64,000 nucleotides of DNA from Bacteroidota bacterium (GCA_023424015.1 JAFAEM010000048.1:109499-173498); one strand, 5' to 3'; shown: positions 17,041-26,921, counted from the stretch's first letter. Notes: generated from the sequence alone by a model not told the origin. Made by a program: numbers and translations.

Positions 17041-17904
17041 GTGAAAAAACCGCAGTGGATTACTATTGGAATAGCGCTTATACTGGTGGTTGCCATCTAT
17101 TTCCTGGGGCGCACCATACCTGAAAAAACAATAGTTGCAACCGAAACCCATAGCGAGGATGACGGCCATGATCATGGAACATCTAATGAACTTACCATCG
17201 ATTCCATCCTGCTGATTGCCAAAAAACAACTTAATAATGAGCAGATTACCCGCATTACACAATTGGAGAATTCAATTTCCCGGGGTGATGTGAAGGAACA
17301 GCAGATAAAAGTTTATCACCAATTGTCACATTTCTGGGGCGATTCCATGCGCTTTTTTCCGCCTTATGCCTGGTATGAGGCCGAAGCAGCAAGATTGGAA
17401 AATTCGGAAAAATCCCTCACCTTTGCAGCCCACTTGTTTTTAGAGAACTTGCAGCAGGAGCCGAATCCCCGGATTATGAAATGGGAAGCGCTGCAGGCTA
17501 AAGACTTGTTTGAAAGGTCTTTGAAGATTAATCCTGCCAATGATTCCGCGAAAGTAGGGCTGGGCGCATGCTATCTTTTTGGAAATATTTCTCCCAATCC
17601 GATGGAAGGTATTTCTAAAATAAGGGAAGTGGTTGACAAAGATAGCACCAATGTATATGCACAGCTTACGATGGTGAAAGGATTAATGATCTCAGGTCAG
17701 ACCAGCAAGGCGATTGAGCGGTTGCAGACTGTAAACCGGGTGCAGCCTTCGAATATAGAAGCGATCCTGATGCTGGCAGAATTACATGAAAGAAAAGGAG
17801 ACAAACGGATAGCAGCGGACTGGTATAAAAAAAGCCTGGCTTTTATCAACCGCGCTGATGTGAGAGCTGAGATAGAAAAAAGAATTGCCGAATTGAGTAA
17901 GTAA
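17041..17904 (+). CDS. Membrane-anchored TPR protein
   Basis: 287 aa from GTG 17041. One N-terminal membrane helix (ITIGIALILVVAIYFLG), a His/Asp-rich linker (HSEDDGHDHG), then TPR-type helices through the rest (AKDLFERSLKINPANDSAKV, KAIERLQTVNRVQPSNIEA, AADWYKKSLAFINRADV). It is probably exposed to the periplasm and serves protein-protein contacts. It is placed between HU and rng with 77 bases to the next, very small gene. No catalytic domain is visible, and the partner is unknown. Confidence 0.78.
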   Translation: MKKPQWITIGIALILVVAIYFLGRTIPEKTIVATETHSEDDGHDHGTSNELTIDSILLIAKKQLNNEQITRITQLENSISRGDVKEQQIKVYHQLSHFWGDSMRFFPPYAWYEAEAARLENSEKSLTFAAHLFLENLQQEPNPRIMKWEALQAKDLFERSLKINPANDSAKVGLGACYLFGNISPNPMEGISKIREVVDKDSTNVYAQLTMVKGLMISGQTSKAIERLQTVNRVQPSNIEAILMLAELHERKGDKRIAADWYKKSLAFINRADVRAEIEKRIAELSK

Positions 17905-17981
17905 GACAGAATTTAAATACGGGTGATCGGTTAAAACCCGTTTTAAAATATTATATAACAAGTTTTAAAAATTATTTGAGT

Positions 17982-18074
17982 ATGCCTTGTGGTAAGAAAA
18001 GAAAGCGTCATAAAATTGCGACGCACAAGCGTAAGAAAAGACTAAGAAAGAACCGTCATAAGAAAAGGAAATAA
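17982..18074 (+). CDS. Tiny basic AURKAIP1/COX24-like protein
   Basis: 30 codons, ATG 17982 to TAA 18072-18074. The product begins MPCGKKRKRHK and continues with Lys/Arg/His repeats (THKRKKRLRKNRHKK); about two thirds of residues are basic. This sequence type is conserved across Bacteroidota and resembles the COX24/AURKAIP1 motif, which in mitochondria belongs to the small-subunit ribosomal protein mS38. A ribosome-associated role is therefore a reasonable inference. It lies just upstream of rng. It is too short for standard gene calling but highly recognisable. Confidence 0.85.
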   Translation: MPCGKKRKRHKIATHKRKKRLRKNRHKKRK

Positions 18075-18096
18075 ATTTTTCCTGCTATGAAACCAA

Positions 18097-18121
18097 CCTG
18101 TCCCGCCTTTGGCGGGATAGG
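18097..18121. repeat. REP-like palindrome CCCGCC-TTT-GGCGGG
   Basis: An 11-pair stem (18097-18107 with 18111-18121, one G-U pair) closed by TTT. It lies 23 bases after the tiny basic gene and could end its transcript, but no T run follows. The same arms (CCCGCC/GGCGGG) recur at 61857-61881, which suggests a dispersed palindromic element. The remaining ~150 bases before rng show nothing recognisable. Confidence 0.55.
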
Positions 18122-18270
18122 GGTTTCAGCTCGACTGGTTGTTTTGCCGCCCGTATTAGTTTGCACCCCACCAATTTGCTGCAACCTTTATCCCACCCGC
18201 ATACCATGTACGGATTTCTGGCAACCGGTGTTTACAGCAGCACTAAGGACATTCATTTATGTAAGCTGTA

Positions 18271-19824
18271 ATGAACAAAGAACTCATTATTAATGCTGTT
18301 CCGCAGGGCGTTGAAATCGCTTTGCTGGAAAACAGGAAACTGGTAGAATTACATAGCGAAAAAAGCGATGCTCGTTTCGCCGTGGGTGACTTATACCTGG
18401 GAAAAGTGAAAAAGCTGATTCCCGGGCTAAATGCCGCATTTGTAGAAGTTGGTTTTGAAAAAGATGCTTTTCTCCACTATACCGACCTTAGCCCATATGC
18501 CAGATCGCTGCTCAAATTCACTGCCCAGACTATCAATGACAAAAGTGAATCAGGCCTTGATTTTGGAAAGTTTGAGATCGAACCCGAGATCATCAAGACC
18601 GGCAAGATCAATGAAGTATTGGGGGGCAAACCAAATATACTGGTACAGATACTGAAAGAACCCATTGCCGCCAAAGGTCCGCGCCTAAGTTGTGAGATCT
18701 CTCTACCGGGTCGCTTCGTAGTTATAACACCTTTTAATAACATCGTGGCCGTATCCCGGAAAATCCATTCTTCAGAAGAAAGAAAACGGCTGCAAAAGAT
18801 CGTGGAAGCGATCAAGCCCAAAAATTTTGGTGTTATTGTGCGTACGGCCGCTGAAGGAAAGAATACGGCAGAACTGCATGAAGACCTTTCGGCACTGGTT
18901 GATATGTGGAAAACGATCCAGAAAAACCTGAAAGGTGCAGTCGCTCCGGCTAAGATATTGAGTGAGCAAACCAAGACAAACAGTATCCTTCGCGATCTGC
19001 TCAATGCCGACTTCAACAGGATCGTGGTGAATGATCGCACAATTTTCACCGATACAAAAAATTATATCCAGCGCATTGCCCCCGAAAAGGCGGATATCGT
19101 TTCTTTTTATCAAAACGGTTCGCCCATTTTCGATTCATTCGGAATCACCAAGCAGGTTAAATCATCCTTCGGTAAGACCGTAAACATGAACAGCGGTGCC
19201 TACCTTATCATAGAGCACACCGAAGCGCTGCACGTCATTGACGTAAACAGCGGTTACAAAAGTGTAAGCAACAACCAGGAACAAAACGCCCTGGAGACAA
19301 ACCTGGAAGCCGCGGAAGAGATAGCCCGGCAGCTTCGCCTTCGCGACCTGGGTGGTATCATCGTAGTCGATTTCATTGATATGAAGCTTCCGGAAAACAA
19401 GCGCAGGCTTGTAGAAAAAATGGAAGAATTCATGGCACCAGACCGGGCCAAACACGCAGTACTTCCTATTTCCAAGTTTGGCATCATGCAGATCACCCGG
19501 CAACGGATGAAACCTGAAATGAATATCAACACACAGGAAGTTTGTCCAAGTTGCAATGGCACCGGTAAGATTTCTTCCTCACTATTGTTAGAAGATGAGA
19601 TCGAAAAGAATCTTAGCTACCTGATCACACACCAGCACAAGAATTTAAAGTTGATCGTGAACCCGATTATGTATGCTTATCTCACCAAAGGATGGCCCTG
19701 GAATACAAAGATGGCAGCCTGGAAAAAGAAGTTTGGCCAAAAGACCAGGATCGAAGCCGATACCAATTATCATCTCACAGAATATAAGTTCTTCGATCAG
19801 CACGACGAAGAAATCAAACTGTAA
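18271..19824 (+). CDS. rng: Ribonuclease E/G family endoribonuclease
   Basis: 517 aa, RNase G type with no long RNase E tail. An N-terminal S1-like domain (GDLYLGKVKKLIPGLNAAFV, with FLHYTDL) precedes the catalytic core: HVIDVNSG and GGIIVVDFIDM provide the Mg-binding aspartates, and CPSCNGTGK is the zinc link for dimerisation. It cleaves single-stranded RNA at 5'-monophosphorylated sites, processing rRNA and decaying mRNA. Order HU - TPR - small basic protein - rng hints at joint expression with ribosome functions. ATG 18271 gives MNKELIINAVPQGVEIALLE, the standard N-terminus. Confidence 0.95.
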   Translation: MNKELIINAVPQGVEIALLENRKLVELHSEKSDARFAVGDLYLGKVKKLIPGLNAAFVEVGFEKDAFLHYTDLSPYARSLLKFTAQTINDKSESGLDFGKFEIEPEIIKTGKINEVLGGKPNILVQILKEPIAAKGPRLSCEISLPGRFVVITPFNNIVAVSRKIHSSEERKRLQKIVEAIKPKNFGVIVRTAAEGKNTAELHEDLSALVDMWKTIQKNLKGAVAPAKILSEQTKTNSILRDLLNADFNRIVVNDRTIFTDTKNYIQRIAPEKADIVSFYQNGSPIFDSFGITKQVKSSFGKTVNMNSGAYLIIEHTEALHVIDVNSGYKSVSNNQEQNALETNLEAAEEIARQLRLRDLGGIIVVDFIDMKLPENKRRLVEKMEEFMAPDRAKHAVLPISKFGIMQITRQRMKPEMNINTQEVCPSCNGTGKISSSLLLEDEIEKNLSYLITHQHKNLKLIVNPIMYAYLTKGWPWNTKMAAWKKKFGQKTRIEADTNYHLTEYKFFDQHDEEIKL

Positions 19825-19867
19825 CCGGAGCCGGTAGTCATGAATTTGAAGCGTGCCTTATCTTCAG

Positions 19868-19895
19868 ACTCACGACTACAGACTCACGACTACAT
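19868..19895. repeat. Heptanucleotide array (ACTCACG/ACTACAG)
   Basis: Four 7-base units ACTCACG, ACTACAG, ACTCACG, ACTACAT, ending at the stop codon of the leftward M14 peptidase gene and about 45 bases after the rng stop. It resembles the ACTCAC units at 30455-30496. Confidence 0.75.
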
Positions 19896-22417
19896 TATTG
19901 TCCCACAAAAAATAACGCGTTACAGAACATCAGCTTCCCGTTCTCCCAGAAATTACGGAACAGGACATTATCGGTAAGATAGGTGATACTGCCACGTCCC
20001 ATGTCCTGAACACCGAACACGAGTCCGTCTTGTAGTTTGTCTTTCAACTTGTGACCCACAAAACCCGCTACCTGGCTGGTCTTTTTGATCACACCTGCAT
20101 TCCAGCCACCTTCTTTAATAAACTCAAAAATGTTGTTATCCATTTTTAGCGTATAATAATAGTTAGGATAACCAAACATCAGCGGGTGAGTATTGTCAAC
20201 ATCCACACGGTAGATTGATCCGGGAGTTACTGTCTGCAATTCGTGGCGTTCCCTGTTTTCAAAGGGGAGCAGTGGCTTGTACGGATCTTTTCCCGCTGCA
20301 GAATCTTTGTCATCATCCTTCTTCAGTTTGATCGCACTCCAGTCAAGCCTGGCGATCTGCGTCACCGCACTTTCTAATGCGATCACACTTCCACCACTGC
20401 GAATCCATTGGGCAAACTGCTCGGATTGCACTTTATCATTCAGGAAACGATAGTTGCCGTTAGGCATGATCAGCACATCGATCTTACCCCAGTCTGCCCT
20501 TGCAAGATCGTTGACATTGATCAGGGTAACAGGATATTTTAATTGATGCTCCATGAAATGCCACACTTCTCCTGCATCGTTTGAACCCACGCCTTCACCG
20601 GTCAACATTGCGATCTTAGGCGTCTTTATGGGATGCACCTTTGAACTGCCAAAATCAAAGCCTTTGTCGACCATGCCGCTACTTACAGGATTCAATTTCA
20701 CACCCTGCTCATCGCAAAGCCGGGCTGCCATGCGCCACAAAGTGTCACCATACTTTTCGTTACCGTTCTTTAAAATGATGACCGAACCGCGGCCGAATTG
20801 CTGACCGTTTAACTCAAATGGCATTTCAGCAAATCTCAAACGCAGGCCCTGTTTCAAAAGCTGGGCCGTTGCTCTTGCTGATGAAAGTCCCTGCCAACGG
20901 ATTACATAACCATATGAATCGTTGGTCGTATTCTTTGTTGCAACTGCGGCAGGAGCCGCTTTCACAGCAATCTTCTCTTTGCTGGCATAAGAGGTCAGCC
21001 CATAGGCATAGGGCAGTGACCAGGCGGTAATATCATACGTTACAGAATCGACCAGTTTTGAATGTGGTTCAAACAACACTTTCAGCATGGTTGCTTTTGG
21101 CTGTGCTGCACTAATGACAATATCGTCACCAGAGATGCTAAATGATTCTTCTTTTGAAGTATAATAGTTATATCCTTTCCCATTTCCTGTCCCACTTCCA
21201 TACTGTATGCCGTTCCTGTCAAGCAATTCCATCAGGGCGGTGACTTTTTCACCGTCGCCAGGGTTATTTTTAACTACATAAGTCTTATAATCGCCGACCT
21301 GTCCGCTCACCGCGTCATTGAAAAACTTACGGAACTCCCTTACAAGCGAAGCCGCATGTATGGATGATATCTCAATAGTACTTAAAGAAGTTGTGTAGTG
21401 GTGGATCGCACGATCGTAGAGAGTGAGAGTATCACCTTCGTCAGTGTCCACACCTAAACCTCCGGCACCTCCACCACCCTGCTCATACGTCATCCCGATA
21501 GCGCCATTATAGACGGGGTAGGTATCACCGTACGATGGATAAAAAAGATCAAAAACTTCCCTGGTGAAGTAAAGCCAGTTGTTTTTGTCAAAATATTTAG
21601 CGTGATTTTTCCCAATAGTAACCTGGAAATCCCTTTGCCATTTGGTGATGGCTTCATGATAGGGTTGAGCAGCCGGTGCAAAATAATAAGGCTGGTTGAT
21701 GCCCTGCTCATGATAGTCTACATGCACCTGCGGCAGCCATTGGTTGTATACAGCCATGCGCTGCCGGCTTTCCACCTGCGTTTGCCAGGCCCAATCGCGG
21801 TTGAGATCAAAATTATAGTGATTAGTCCTGCCACCAGGCCAGGGTTCACGATGCTCCCTTGCATCCAGACGTGGATTATAGGCAATGCCCACTACCGAAT
21901 TGTACCAGTTTACATAACGATCCCTTCCGTCGGGGTTCACGCAGGGATCTATAATCACCACGGTATTTTTCAACCACCCCTTCGTCTGTGTATTCTTTGG
22001 ATCGATGAGAGCGAAAATCGTTAGCAGCGCTGCTTCTGAAGAAGAAGACTCGTTGCCGTGTACATTGTAACTAAGCCATACCACGGCAGGCGAGTTCTCC
22101 TGGGGCGCCATCCGGTCTTTTGCAATATTGGCCAGGCGAAGATTGTTGAGCCGGATATTTTCCAGGTTGCTCATGTTTTCCTGTGATGATACAAAGACCA
22201 GGTATAATGGTCTGCCTTCATTGGTTTCGCCATATTGTTGCAGCTTTACCATTCCTGGTACAGCCTGTGCAATATGCTGATAGTAGCTTACCAGCTTCCA
22301 GTGCGGTGTAAACCTGGTTCCAACCTTATAACCCAAAAATTCTTCCGGCGATTTGATTTGTGCAAATGCATTGCCGAGTATCAATAAAAAAATGATGAGT
22401 GTAGTGATTTTTCTCAT
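19895..22417 (-). CDS. Secreted M14-type zinc carboxypeptidase-like protein
   Basis: 840 aa with a signal peptide (to about residue 20, GNAFAQ). The M14 domain fills residues 30-330: zinc ligands H120 and E123 in NVHGNESSSS, a likely third ligand in VHVDYHEQG (about 232-236), and the substrate-binding NRD in NFDLNRDWAWQ. The C-terminal half has a GATase1-like stretch (KIAMLTGEGVGSNDAGEVWH, VLIMPNGNYRFL). Large two-part proteins of this kind are common in Bacteroidota and are annotated as M14 metallopeptidases; the substrate is unknown. It lies downstream of susCD but is separated by a terminator, so it is probably independently transcribed. Confidence 0.88.
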   Translation of the reverse strand: MRKITTLIIFLLILGNAFAQIKSPEEFLGYKVGTRFTPHWKLVSYYQHIAQAVPGMVKLQQYGETNEGRPLYLVFVSSQENMSNLENIRLNNLRLANIAKDRMAPQENSPAVVWLSYNVHGNESSSSEAALLTIFALIDPKNTQTKGWLKNTVVIIDPCVNPDGRDRYVNWYNSVVGIAYNPRLDAREHREPWPGGRTNHYNFDLNRDWAWQTQVESRQRMAVYNQWLPQVHVDYHEQGINQPYYFAPAAQPYHEAITKWQRDFQVTIGKNHAKYFDKNNWLYFTREVFDLFYPSYGDTYPVYNGAIGMTYEQGGGGAGGLGVDTDEGDTLTLYDRAIHHYTTSLSTIEISSIHAASLVREFRKFFNDAVSGQVGDYKTYVVKNNPGDGEKVTALMELLDRNGIQYGSGTGNGKGYNYYTSKEESFSISGDDIVISAAQPKATMLKVLFEPHSKLVDSVTYDITAWSLPYAYGLTSYASKEKIAVKAAPAAVATKNTTNDSYGYVIRWQGLSSARATAQLLKQGLRLRFAEMPFELNGQQFGRGSVIILKNGNEKYGDTLWRMAARLCDEQGVKLNPVSSGMVDKGFDFGSSKVHPIKTPKIAMLTGEGVGSNDAGEVWHFMEHQLKYPVTLINVNDLARADWGKIDVLIMPNGNYRFLNDKVQSEQFAQWIRSGGSVIALESAVTQIARLDWSAIKLKKDDDKDSAAGKDPYKPLLPFENRERHELQTVTPGSIYRVDVDNTHPLMFGYPNYYYTLKMDNNIFEFIKEGGWNAGVIKKTSQVAGFVGHKLKDKLQDGLVFGVQDMGRGSITYLTDNVLFRNFWENGKLMFCNALFFVGQ

Positions 22418-22450
22418 GAAAAGAATTTTTTCAAAGTAAATGAAAATAAC

Positions 22451-22480
22451 AAAGCGGATGATCGCAAAATCATCCGCTTT
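22451..22480 (-). terminator. Intrinsic terminator of susCD
   Basis: A perfect 12-pair stem, AAAGCGGATGAT (22451-22462) with ATCATCCGCTTT (22469-22480) and a 6-base loop, 24 bases past the susD stop. On the minus strand it is followed by GTTATTTTCATTT. Confidence 0.85.
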
Positions 22481-22504
22481 GATAATTATATTCCGAATAC
22501 AAAT

Positions 22505-23872
22505 TTAGTATCCATCATTTTGCTCGATAATACCACGGGATGCATCCACCTCTCTTTGAGGAATGGGCAGCACCATTTTATTATCGTTGTAAGCAAAGCC
22601 ATCAGCGGATAATCTCAGGCGCTTCAGATCATGCACCGCATGACCTTCATGTGCCAGCTCAAGCTTTCTTTCTTTTAGAATGTCCGCGAGCGTTACTGCG
22701 CCCAGGTCAACAAGACCGGCCCTGTTTCGGATTAGGTTCACATCATCCAGGGGTGAATCTCCGACGCTTGTGCCAGCCCTGAAATTGGCTTCAGCCCTGG
22801 TCAGGTACATTTCAGCCAGCCTGATGATAGGAAGATTCCTGTATTGCTGTTGCCATTTGCCACTCCTTGTTGCGCCTGCGCCCGAATAGAAAAGCTGTAA
22901 TCTTTCATCGCCGGCGTCGTACAAGGCAAGGTGTTTAGCCAGGATGGCCACATCTCCGTCACGTCCGCCATATGCGGGTATCGACCAGTATAGATGCATG
23001 TTATTGGCACCATCCAGTTCACTTATCTGCATGGCAAAAAGATACTCGGGAACATTAGTGGTGTTGTTGAACGCACCTGAATAATCAGCAGCCAGGGAGC
23101 GTCCATTAGCGGTTGCAACCGAGATCGCCCTGTCGGCGGCGGCGGCGGCACCGTTCCAATTTTCCATCTGCAGGTAAACCCTCGACAGCATGGCGGCTGC
23201 CGCAGCTTTTGTAGCAAACACCATCCGAGTTGTAGCATTTGAGCCCGGGTTCACAGCAGGTAGCAGGTTCTCAGCTTCGGTAAGATCGGTAAGGATCTGT
23301 GCATAGGTTTGCTCGACTGTACTGCGTGGCACATAAGATGATTCATCAATACCCCTGGTGGGTGTAAGCACTATGGGCAAGCCGGGGTTGGAACTCACAG
23401 AACCTGCACTATAAGGCTGAGCGAACAATTTGACCAGCTCAAAGTACATGGCGCCTCTGAGAAACTGCGCTTCACCTTTTACCCTGTCCTTATCTGCATC
23501 GTTTACGACGTCAATGGCACTGAGCACATTGTTAGCAATATTGATGGCATCATATGCGCTGCTCCAGATATCACGGACAAAACTGTTTGTTTTCAGGAAT
23601 GATTTTCCGTAGGCTTCATCGGGTTCATTGAAGGTGCCTTCCCAGCGAATCTCTCCATCTGCTGCGAGCAGCTCGGAAAAAAGAAGAAGATCTCCACCAT
23701 AGAGGTCACCATCACTCACTGCATCATATGCGCCGTTCAACACTTTCTTAACGTTAGCATCAGAGGTCAGCGCTACACCTTCTTCAACGCTTTGAGATGG
23801 CAGCAGGTCAATTTTCTTGCTGCATGAAAACGCGAAAAATGAAATCGCTGCACCTATTAATATTTTTCTCAT
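22505..23872 (-). CDS. SusD/RagB family nutrient-binding lipoprotein
   Basis: 455 aa from ATG 23872 (MRKILIGAAISFFAFSC, lipobox ending at Cys). The frame extends 14 residues upstream but into the intergenic spacer. SusD-like features: DANVKKVLNGAYDAVSDGDL, RGAMYFELVKLFAQPYS, and near the end RLAEMYLTRAEANFR with ILKERKLELAHEGHAVHDLKR. It is an outer-membrane surface lipoprotein that captures ligand as a lid over its SusC partner, which lies 19 bases upstream. No CAZyme, sulfatase or SusR-like regulator is nearby, so the ligand is undetermined; the neighbouring M14 peptidase would fit peptides, as inference only. Confidence 0.93.
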   Translation of the reverse strand: MRKILIGAAISFFAFSCSKKIDLLPSQSVEEGVALTSDANVKKVLNGAYDAVSDGDLYGGDLLLFSELLAADGEIRWEGTFNEPDEAYGKSFLKTNSFVRDIWSSAYDAINIANNVLSAIDVVNDADKDRVKGEAQFLRGAMYFELVKLFAQPYSAGSVSSNPGLPIVLTPTRGIDESSYVPRSTVEQTYAQILTDLTEAENLLPAVNPGSNATTRMVFATKAAAAAMLSRVYLQMENWNGAAAAADRAISVATANGRSLAADYSGAFNNTTNVPEYLFAMQISELDGANNMHLYWSIPAYGGRDGDVAILAKHLALYDAGDERLQLFYSGAGATRSGKWQQQYRNLPIIRLAEMYLTRAEANFRAGTSVGDSPLDDVNLIRNRAGLVDLGAVTLADILKERKLELAHEGHAVHDLKRLRLSADGFAYNDNKMVLPIPQREVDASRGIIEQNDGY

Positions 23873-23891
23873 AGTTTTCTCATTTTTAAAA

Positions 23892-26800
23892 TTAAAATCC
23901 AAGGTTGATCCCAAATGTCATCGACTTGATCTGCGGAGCAGCATAAAAATCACTGCCCTGGTTACGGTTGGAAACACGATAGTCGGTATTCACTTCAGGA
24001 TCCCATCCTGAATAATCGGTGAATGTGGCCAGGTTTACGCCCGTAAAGTAGATCCTGAGCGATTGCATTTTTAGTTTGCTCAGCAACCTGGGACTGAAAT
24101 TATAGGCAAGCGTTACATTTTTAAGACGTACATAACTTCCACTTTCAACATAACGGCTGGATGCGCCGATACCATTTCCATAGCCCAGGCGCAGTTGTGG
24201 AACATCAGTAATATCGCCTGGATTCCTCCAGCGGCGCAGCTGGTCTGCTGTCTGGTTATCGAACCAGTCAAAACTTGCCGACATGAATCCGCCTGCACCG
24301 TTCATGATCTCGTTGCCAAACACTCCCTGGAAGAGAACACTTAACTCGATGCCCTTATAAGAAAAACTATTATTGAAACCTGCGATCCAGTCGGGATTGG
24401 GATTACCTACGATAAAGTTTCCTGCTGCGTTATAATCATTGGTTGTTGTTTTCCCATCCTGTTCAAAATAAATGGCATCTCCATTATCGGGATCTACACC
24501 TGCATACTTTGGTCCGTAAAACACACCGATTGCCTCACCTACGATCAGGGAGTTCATGTACCGGCCGTCATTACCAGGTATCAATGTCTGATCGCCATCG
24601 AGTTTTGTGATCTTGTTGATATTGCGTGCAAGGTTTAGACTTGAGTTCCATTTGAAATCACCGAAAGTGATATTATTAGCATTCAGCACGAACTCAAATC
24701 CTTTATTCTCCATGGACCCTACGTTTACCGTTTGTGTGGTGAAACCTGAAGTGGCAGGAACCGGTACATTGTAGATCAGGTCATCGGTTTTTCTTACATA
24801 ATAATCGATTTCACCCGAGATCCTGTTTTCGAGAATACCGAAATCAAGACCAATGTCCAGCTGTTGTGATTTTTCCCATTTCAGTTTAGGATTAGCCAGT
24901 TGCGTAGGTACCAGGCCAGACTGGTTGTTGTACTTTGATGCACCATAAAGACCAAGCTGCGGGAAGTTACCGAAGCCTGCATCATTACCTGTAAGTCCGT
25001 AACTACCTCTCAGTTTCAGGAAACTGAACACACCCGACTGAGCCATGAAGTCTTCCTCACTGATGATCCATCCGGCAGACACGGCAGGAAAGAAACCGTA
25101 TTTATTCTCTTTACCAAACCGGGAAGATCCATCCACCCTTCCGCTGACCGAAAGCAGGTATCTATCTCTGAATTTATAGTTGGCCCTGGCAAAATAAGAC
25201 AGGATTGCTGATTCTGTAAGAGTAGAAGAACCGCCGGTGATCTTACCTGCACTGGCAAGTTTTTGCAAAGCGTCGACGGGGAAGTCCTCACCGGTAACGC
25301 TGGTGTAATCAGAATTATACTTTTGATATGACATACCCAGGGTCGCATCCAGGTCATGATCTCCAAATGCGTTGATGTAGCTGAAATAATTATTGGTATT
25401 TAATGTTACATCACGATTCCATTCTGAAGAACCATAACCATTGGTAGAAAGACCGGTCAGTGTTCGTGATCCCCTGAACAAATCATCATTTTGTGTTTGC
25501 ACGTCGAGACCCAGCTCGGAACGGAAAGAAAGATTCTTTATGATCTTATAACTGGCAAATGCAGTACCGATGTTTCGAAATATAGTAGACTTGTACCTGG
25601 AGTCTTCAAGTTCTATTAAACCATTGTAGTAGGTAGTGACAGGACGATCGTACAATACTCCGTTTTCATCACGGGGAGGTGTGATGGGCGCCAGGGCTAC
25701 CAATTGTAATGGTGTTTGGAACGCGTTGTCCAGGTTATTGCGATTACCCACGGTACGAGAGATACCCAGGTTGAAACCGATCTTCAACCTGTCGCTCGCA
25801 TCATGCTCGAGGTTGAACCTGGAAGATATTCTTTGAAAATTATTCAAAATCAAAATACCATCCTGATCGCTGAAGCCACCGCTGATGTAAAATCGGGTCT
25901 TATCATTACCACCGGAGGCAGTCACATCAACTATTTTTGTATTCGCGTCGTCATTATATGCCAGGCTTTCCCAGTCGGTATCTGTCTCAAGCGTACGCCA
26001 GTCTGAGTGGCCTGAATAACGGGTCAACCTTCCTTCCGCGAAAGTGAGCCATGAATCCGGATGTGCTGGATCCACACCTTCAATAATATCACTGTTGATA
26101 GCCGCTTCACGTAGCAGTTCCACATATTGCGCTGCATTCAGGAACTCACGATGGTTAGTGGGTTTGTTAGTGCCGTATTGCAGGTTTACATTTACCTTGG
26201 TACGACCCTGGCGTCCTTTTTTGGTTGTGATCAGCACCACACCACCGGCGGCACGTGAACCGTAGATAGCGGCAGCTGAGGCGTCTTTAAGAATGTCGAA
26301 AGTTTCTATATCATTGAAGTTGATATCCGCCAGCGCATTACCTCTCAAACCTCCGTTGTTGATGGGAATACCATCTATCACGTAGAGCGGGTCGTTGGAA
26401 GCACTGATGGAGCCTGCACCGCGTATCCGAACTTTGACCCCCTCCCCGACCTTACCATTATTGGCTTCAACAAACACACCTGCGGCGCGACCCTGGATGG
26501 CCTGCGTCATATTGGCAACCGGTGTGTTCACTATTTCTTCGCCTTTGATTCGGGCAATATTTCCGGTCAGGTCTTTTTTGATCTTGGTACCAAAACCCAC
26601 CACGACCACTTCCTGCAGGTTTTGCGACTGTCCCTCTTCGAGGTTAATATTTAGGGTGGAACCGGAAATCGCCACTTCCTGAGTACCGAAACCAAGAGAA
26701 GAAAATATCAGTGTGTTCGCATTTTCGGGCACGCTCAACTGGTAGTTACCAGAGGCGTCAGTAACGGTACCTGAATTTGTGCCTTTAACAATAACAGATA

Positions 26801-26921
26801 CGCCTGGCAGGGGTGTCCCAAGTTTAGCATCTGTGACTTTTCCAGAGACCGTTTTTTGCGACCAGGCTATGTGGGTCGCCAACAATAGCGTACCTAATAG
26901 CAGTAGCTTTAGTTTTCTCAT
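23892..26921 (-). CDS. SusC/RagA family TonB-dependent transporter
   Basis: 1009 aa. Signal peptide (MRKLKLLLLGTLLLATHIAW), a CarboxypepD-reg-like domain at about 22-100 (VSGKVTDAKLGTPLPGVSVI), TonB-dependent plug (VRIRGAGSISASNDPLYVID, YGSRAAGGVVLITTKKG) and a beta-barrel ending in ITFGINLGF-like aromatic termini (SMTFGINLGF). SusC barrels import the ligand captured by SusD using TonB energy. It is the first gene of a two-gene operon ended by the terminator at 22451-22480. No FecR/anti-sigma pair is adjacent and there is no N-terminal signalling extension, so control is not by a local ECF system. Confidence 0.95.
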   Translation of the reverse strand: MRKLKLLLLGTLLLATHIAWSQKTVSGKVTDAKLGTPLPGVSVIVKGTNSGTVTDASGNYQLSVPENANTLIFSSLGFGTQEVAISGSTLNINLEEGQSQNLQEVVVVGFGTKIKKDLTGNIARIKGEEIVNTPVANMTQAIQGRAAGVFVEANNGKVGEGVKVRIRGAGSISASNDPLYVIDGIPINNGGLRGNALADINFNDIETFDILKDASAAAIYGSRAAGGVVLITTKKGRQGRTKVNVNLQYGTNKPTNHREFLNAAQYVELLREAAINSDIIEGVDPAHPDSWLTFAEGRLTRYSGHSDWRTLETDTDWESLAYNDDANTKIVDVTASGGNDKTRFYISGGFSDQDGILILNNFQRISSRFNLEHDASDRLKIGFNLGISRTVGNRNNLDNAFQTPLQLVALAPITPPRDENGVLYDRPVTTYYNGLIELEDSRYKSTIFRNIGTAFASYKIIKNLSFRSELGLDVQTQNDDLFRGSRTLTGLSTNGYGSSEWNRDVTLNTNNYFSYINAFGDHDLDATLGMSYQKYNSDYTSVTGEDFPVDALQKLASAGKITGGSSTLTESAILSYFARANYKFRDRYLLSVSGRVDGSSRFGKENKYGFFPAVSAGWIISEEDFMAQSGVFSFLKLRGSYGLTGNDAGFGNFPQLGLYGASKYNNQSGLVPTQLANPKLKWEKSQQLDIGLDFGILENRISGEIDYYVRKTDDLIYNVPVPATSGFTTQTVNVGSMENKGFEFVLNANNITFGDFKWNSSLNLARNINKITKLDGDQTLIPGNDGRYMNSLIVGEAIGVFYGPKYAGVDPDNGDAIYFEQDGKTTTNDYNAAGNFIVGNPNPDWIAGFNNSFSYKGIELSVLFQGVFGNEIMNGAGGFMSASFDWFDNQTADQLRRWRNPGDITDVPQLRLGYGNGIGASSRYVESGSYVRLKNVTLAYNFSPRLLSKLKMQSLRIYFTGVNLATFTDYSGWDPEVNTDYRVSNRNQGSDFYAAPQIKSMTFGINLGF

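Noticed and set aside
18075..18270. Small ORF (18087-18293) between the basic gene and rng
   Set aside because: It runs over the palindrome and into rng, with Cys/Pro-rich nonsense composition.
22505..26921. Polysaccharide utilisation locus
   Set aside because: Only susC and susD are present; no glycoside hydrolase, lyase or regulator adjoins them, so a polysaccharide label is not supported.
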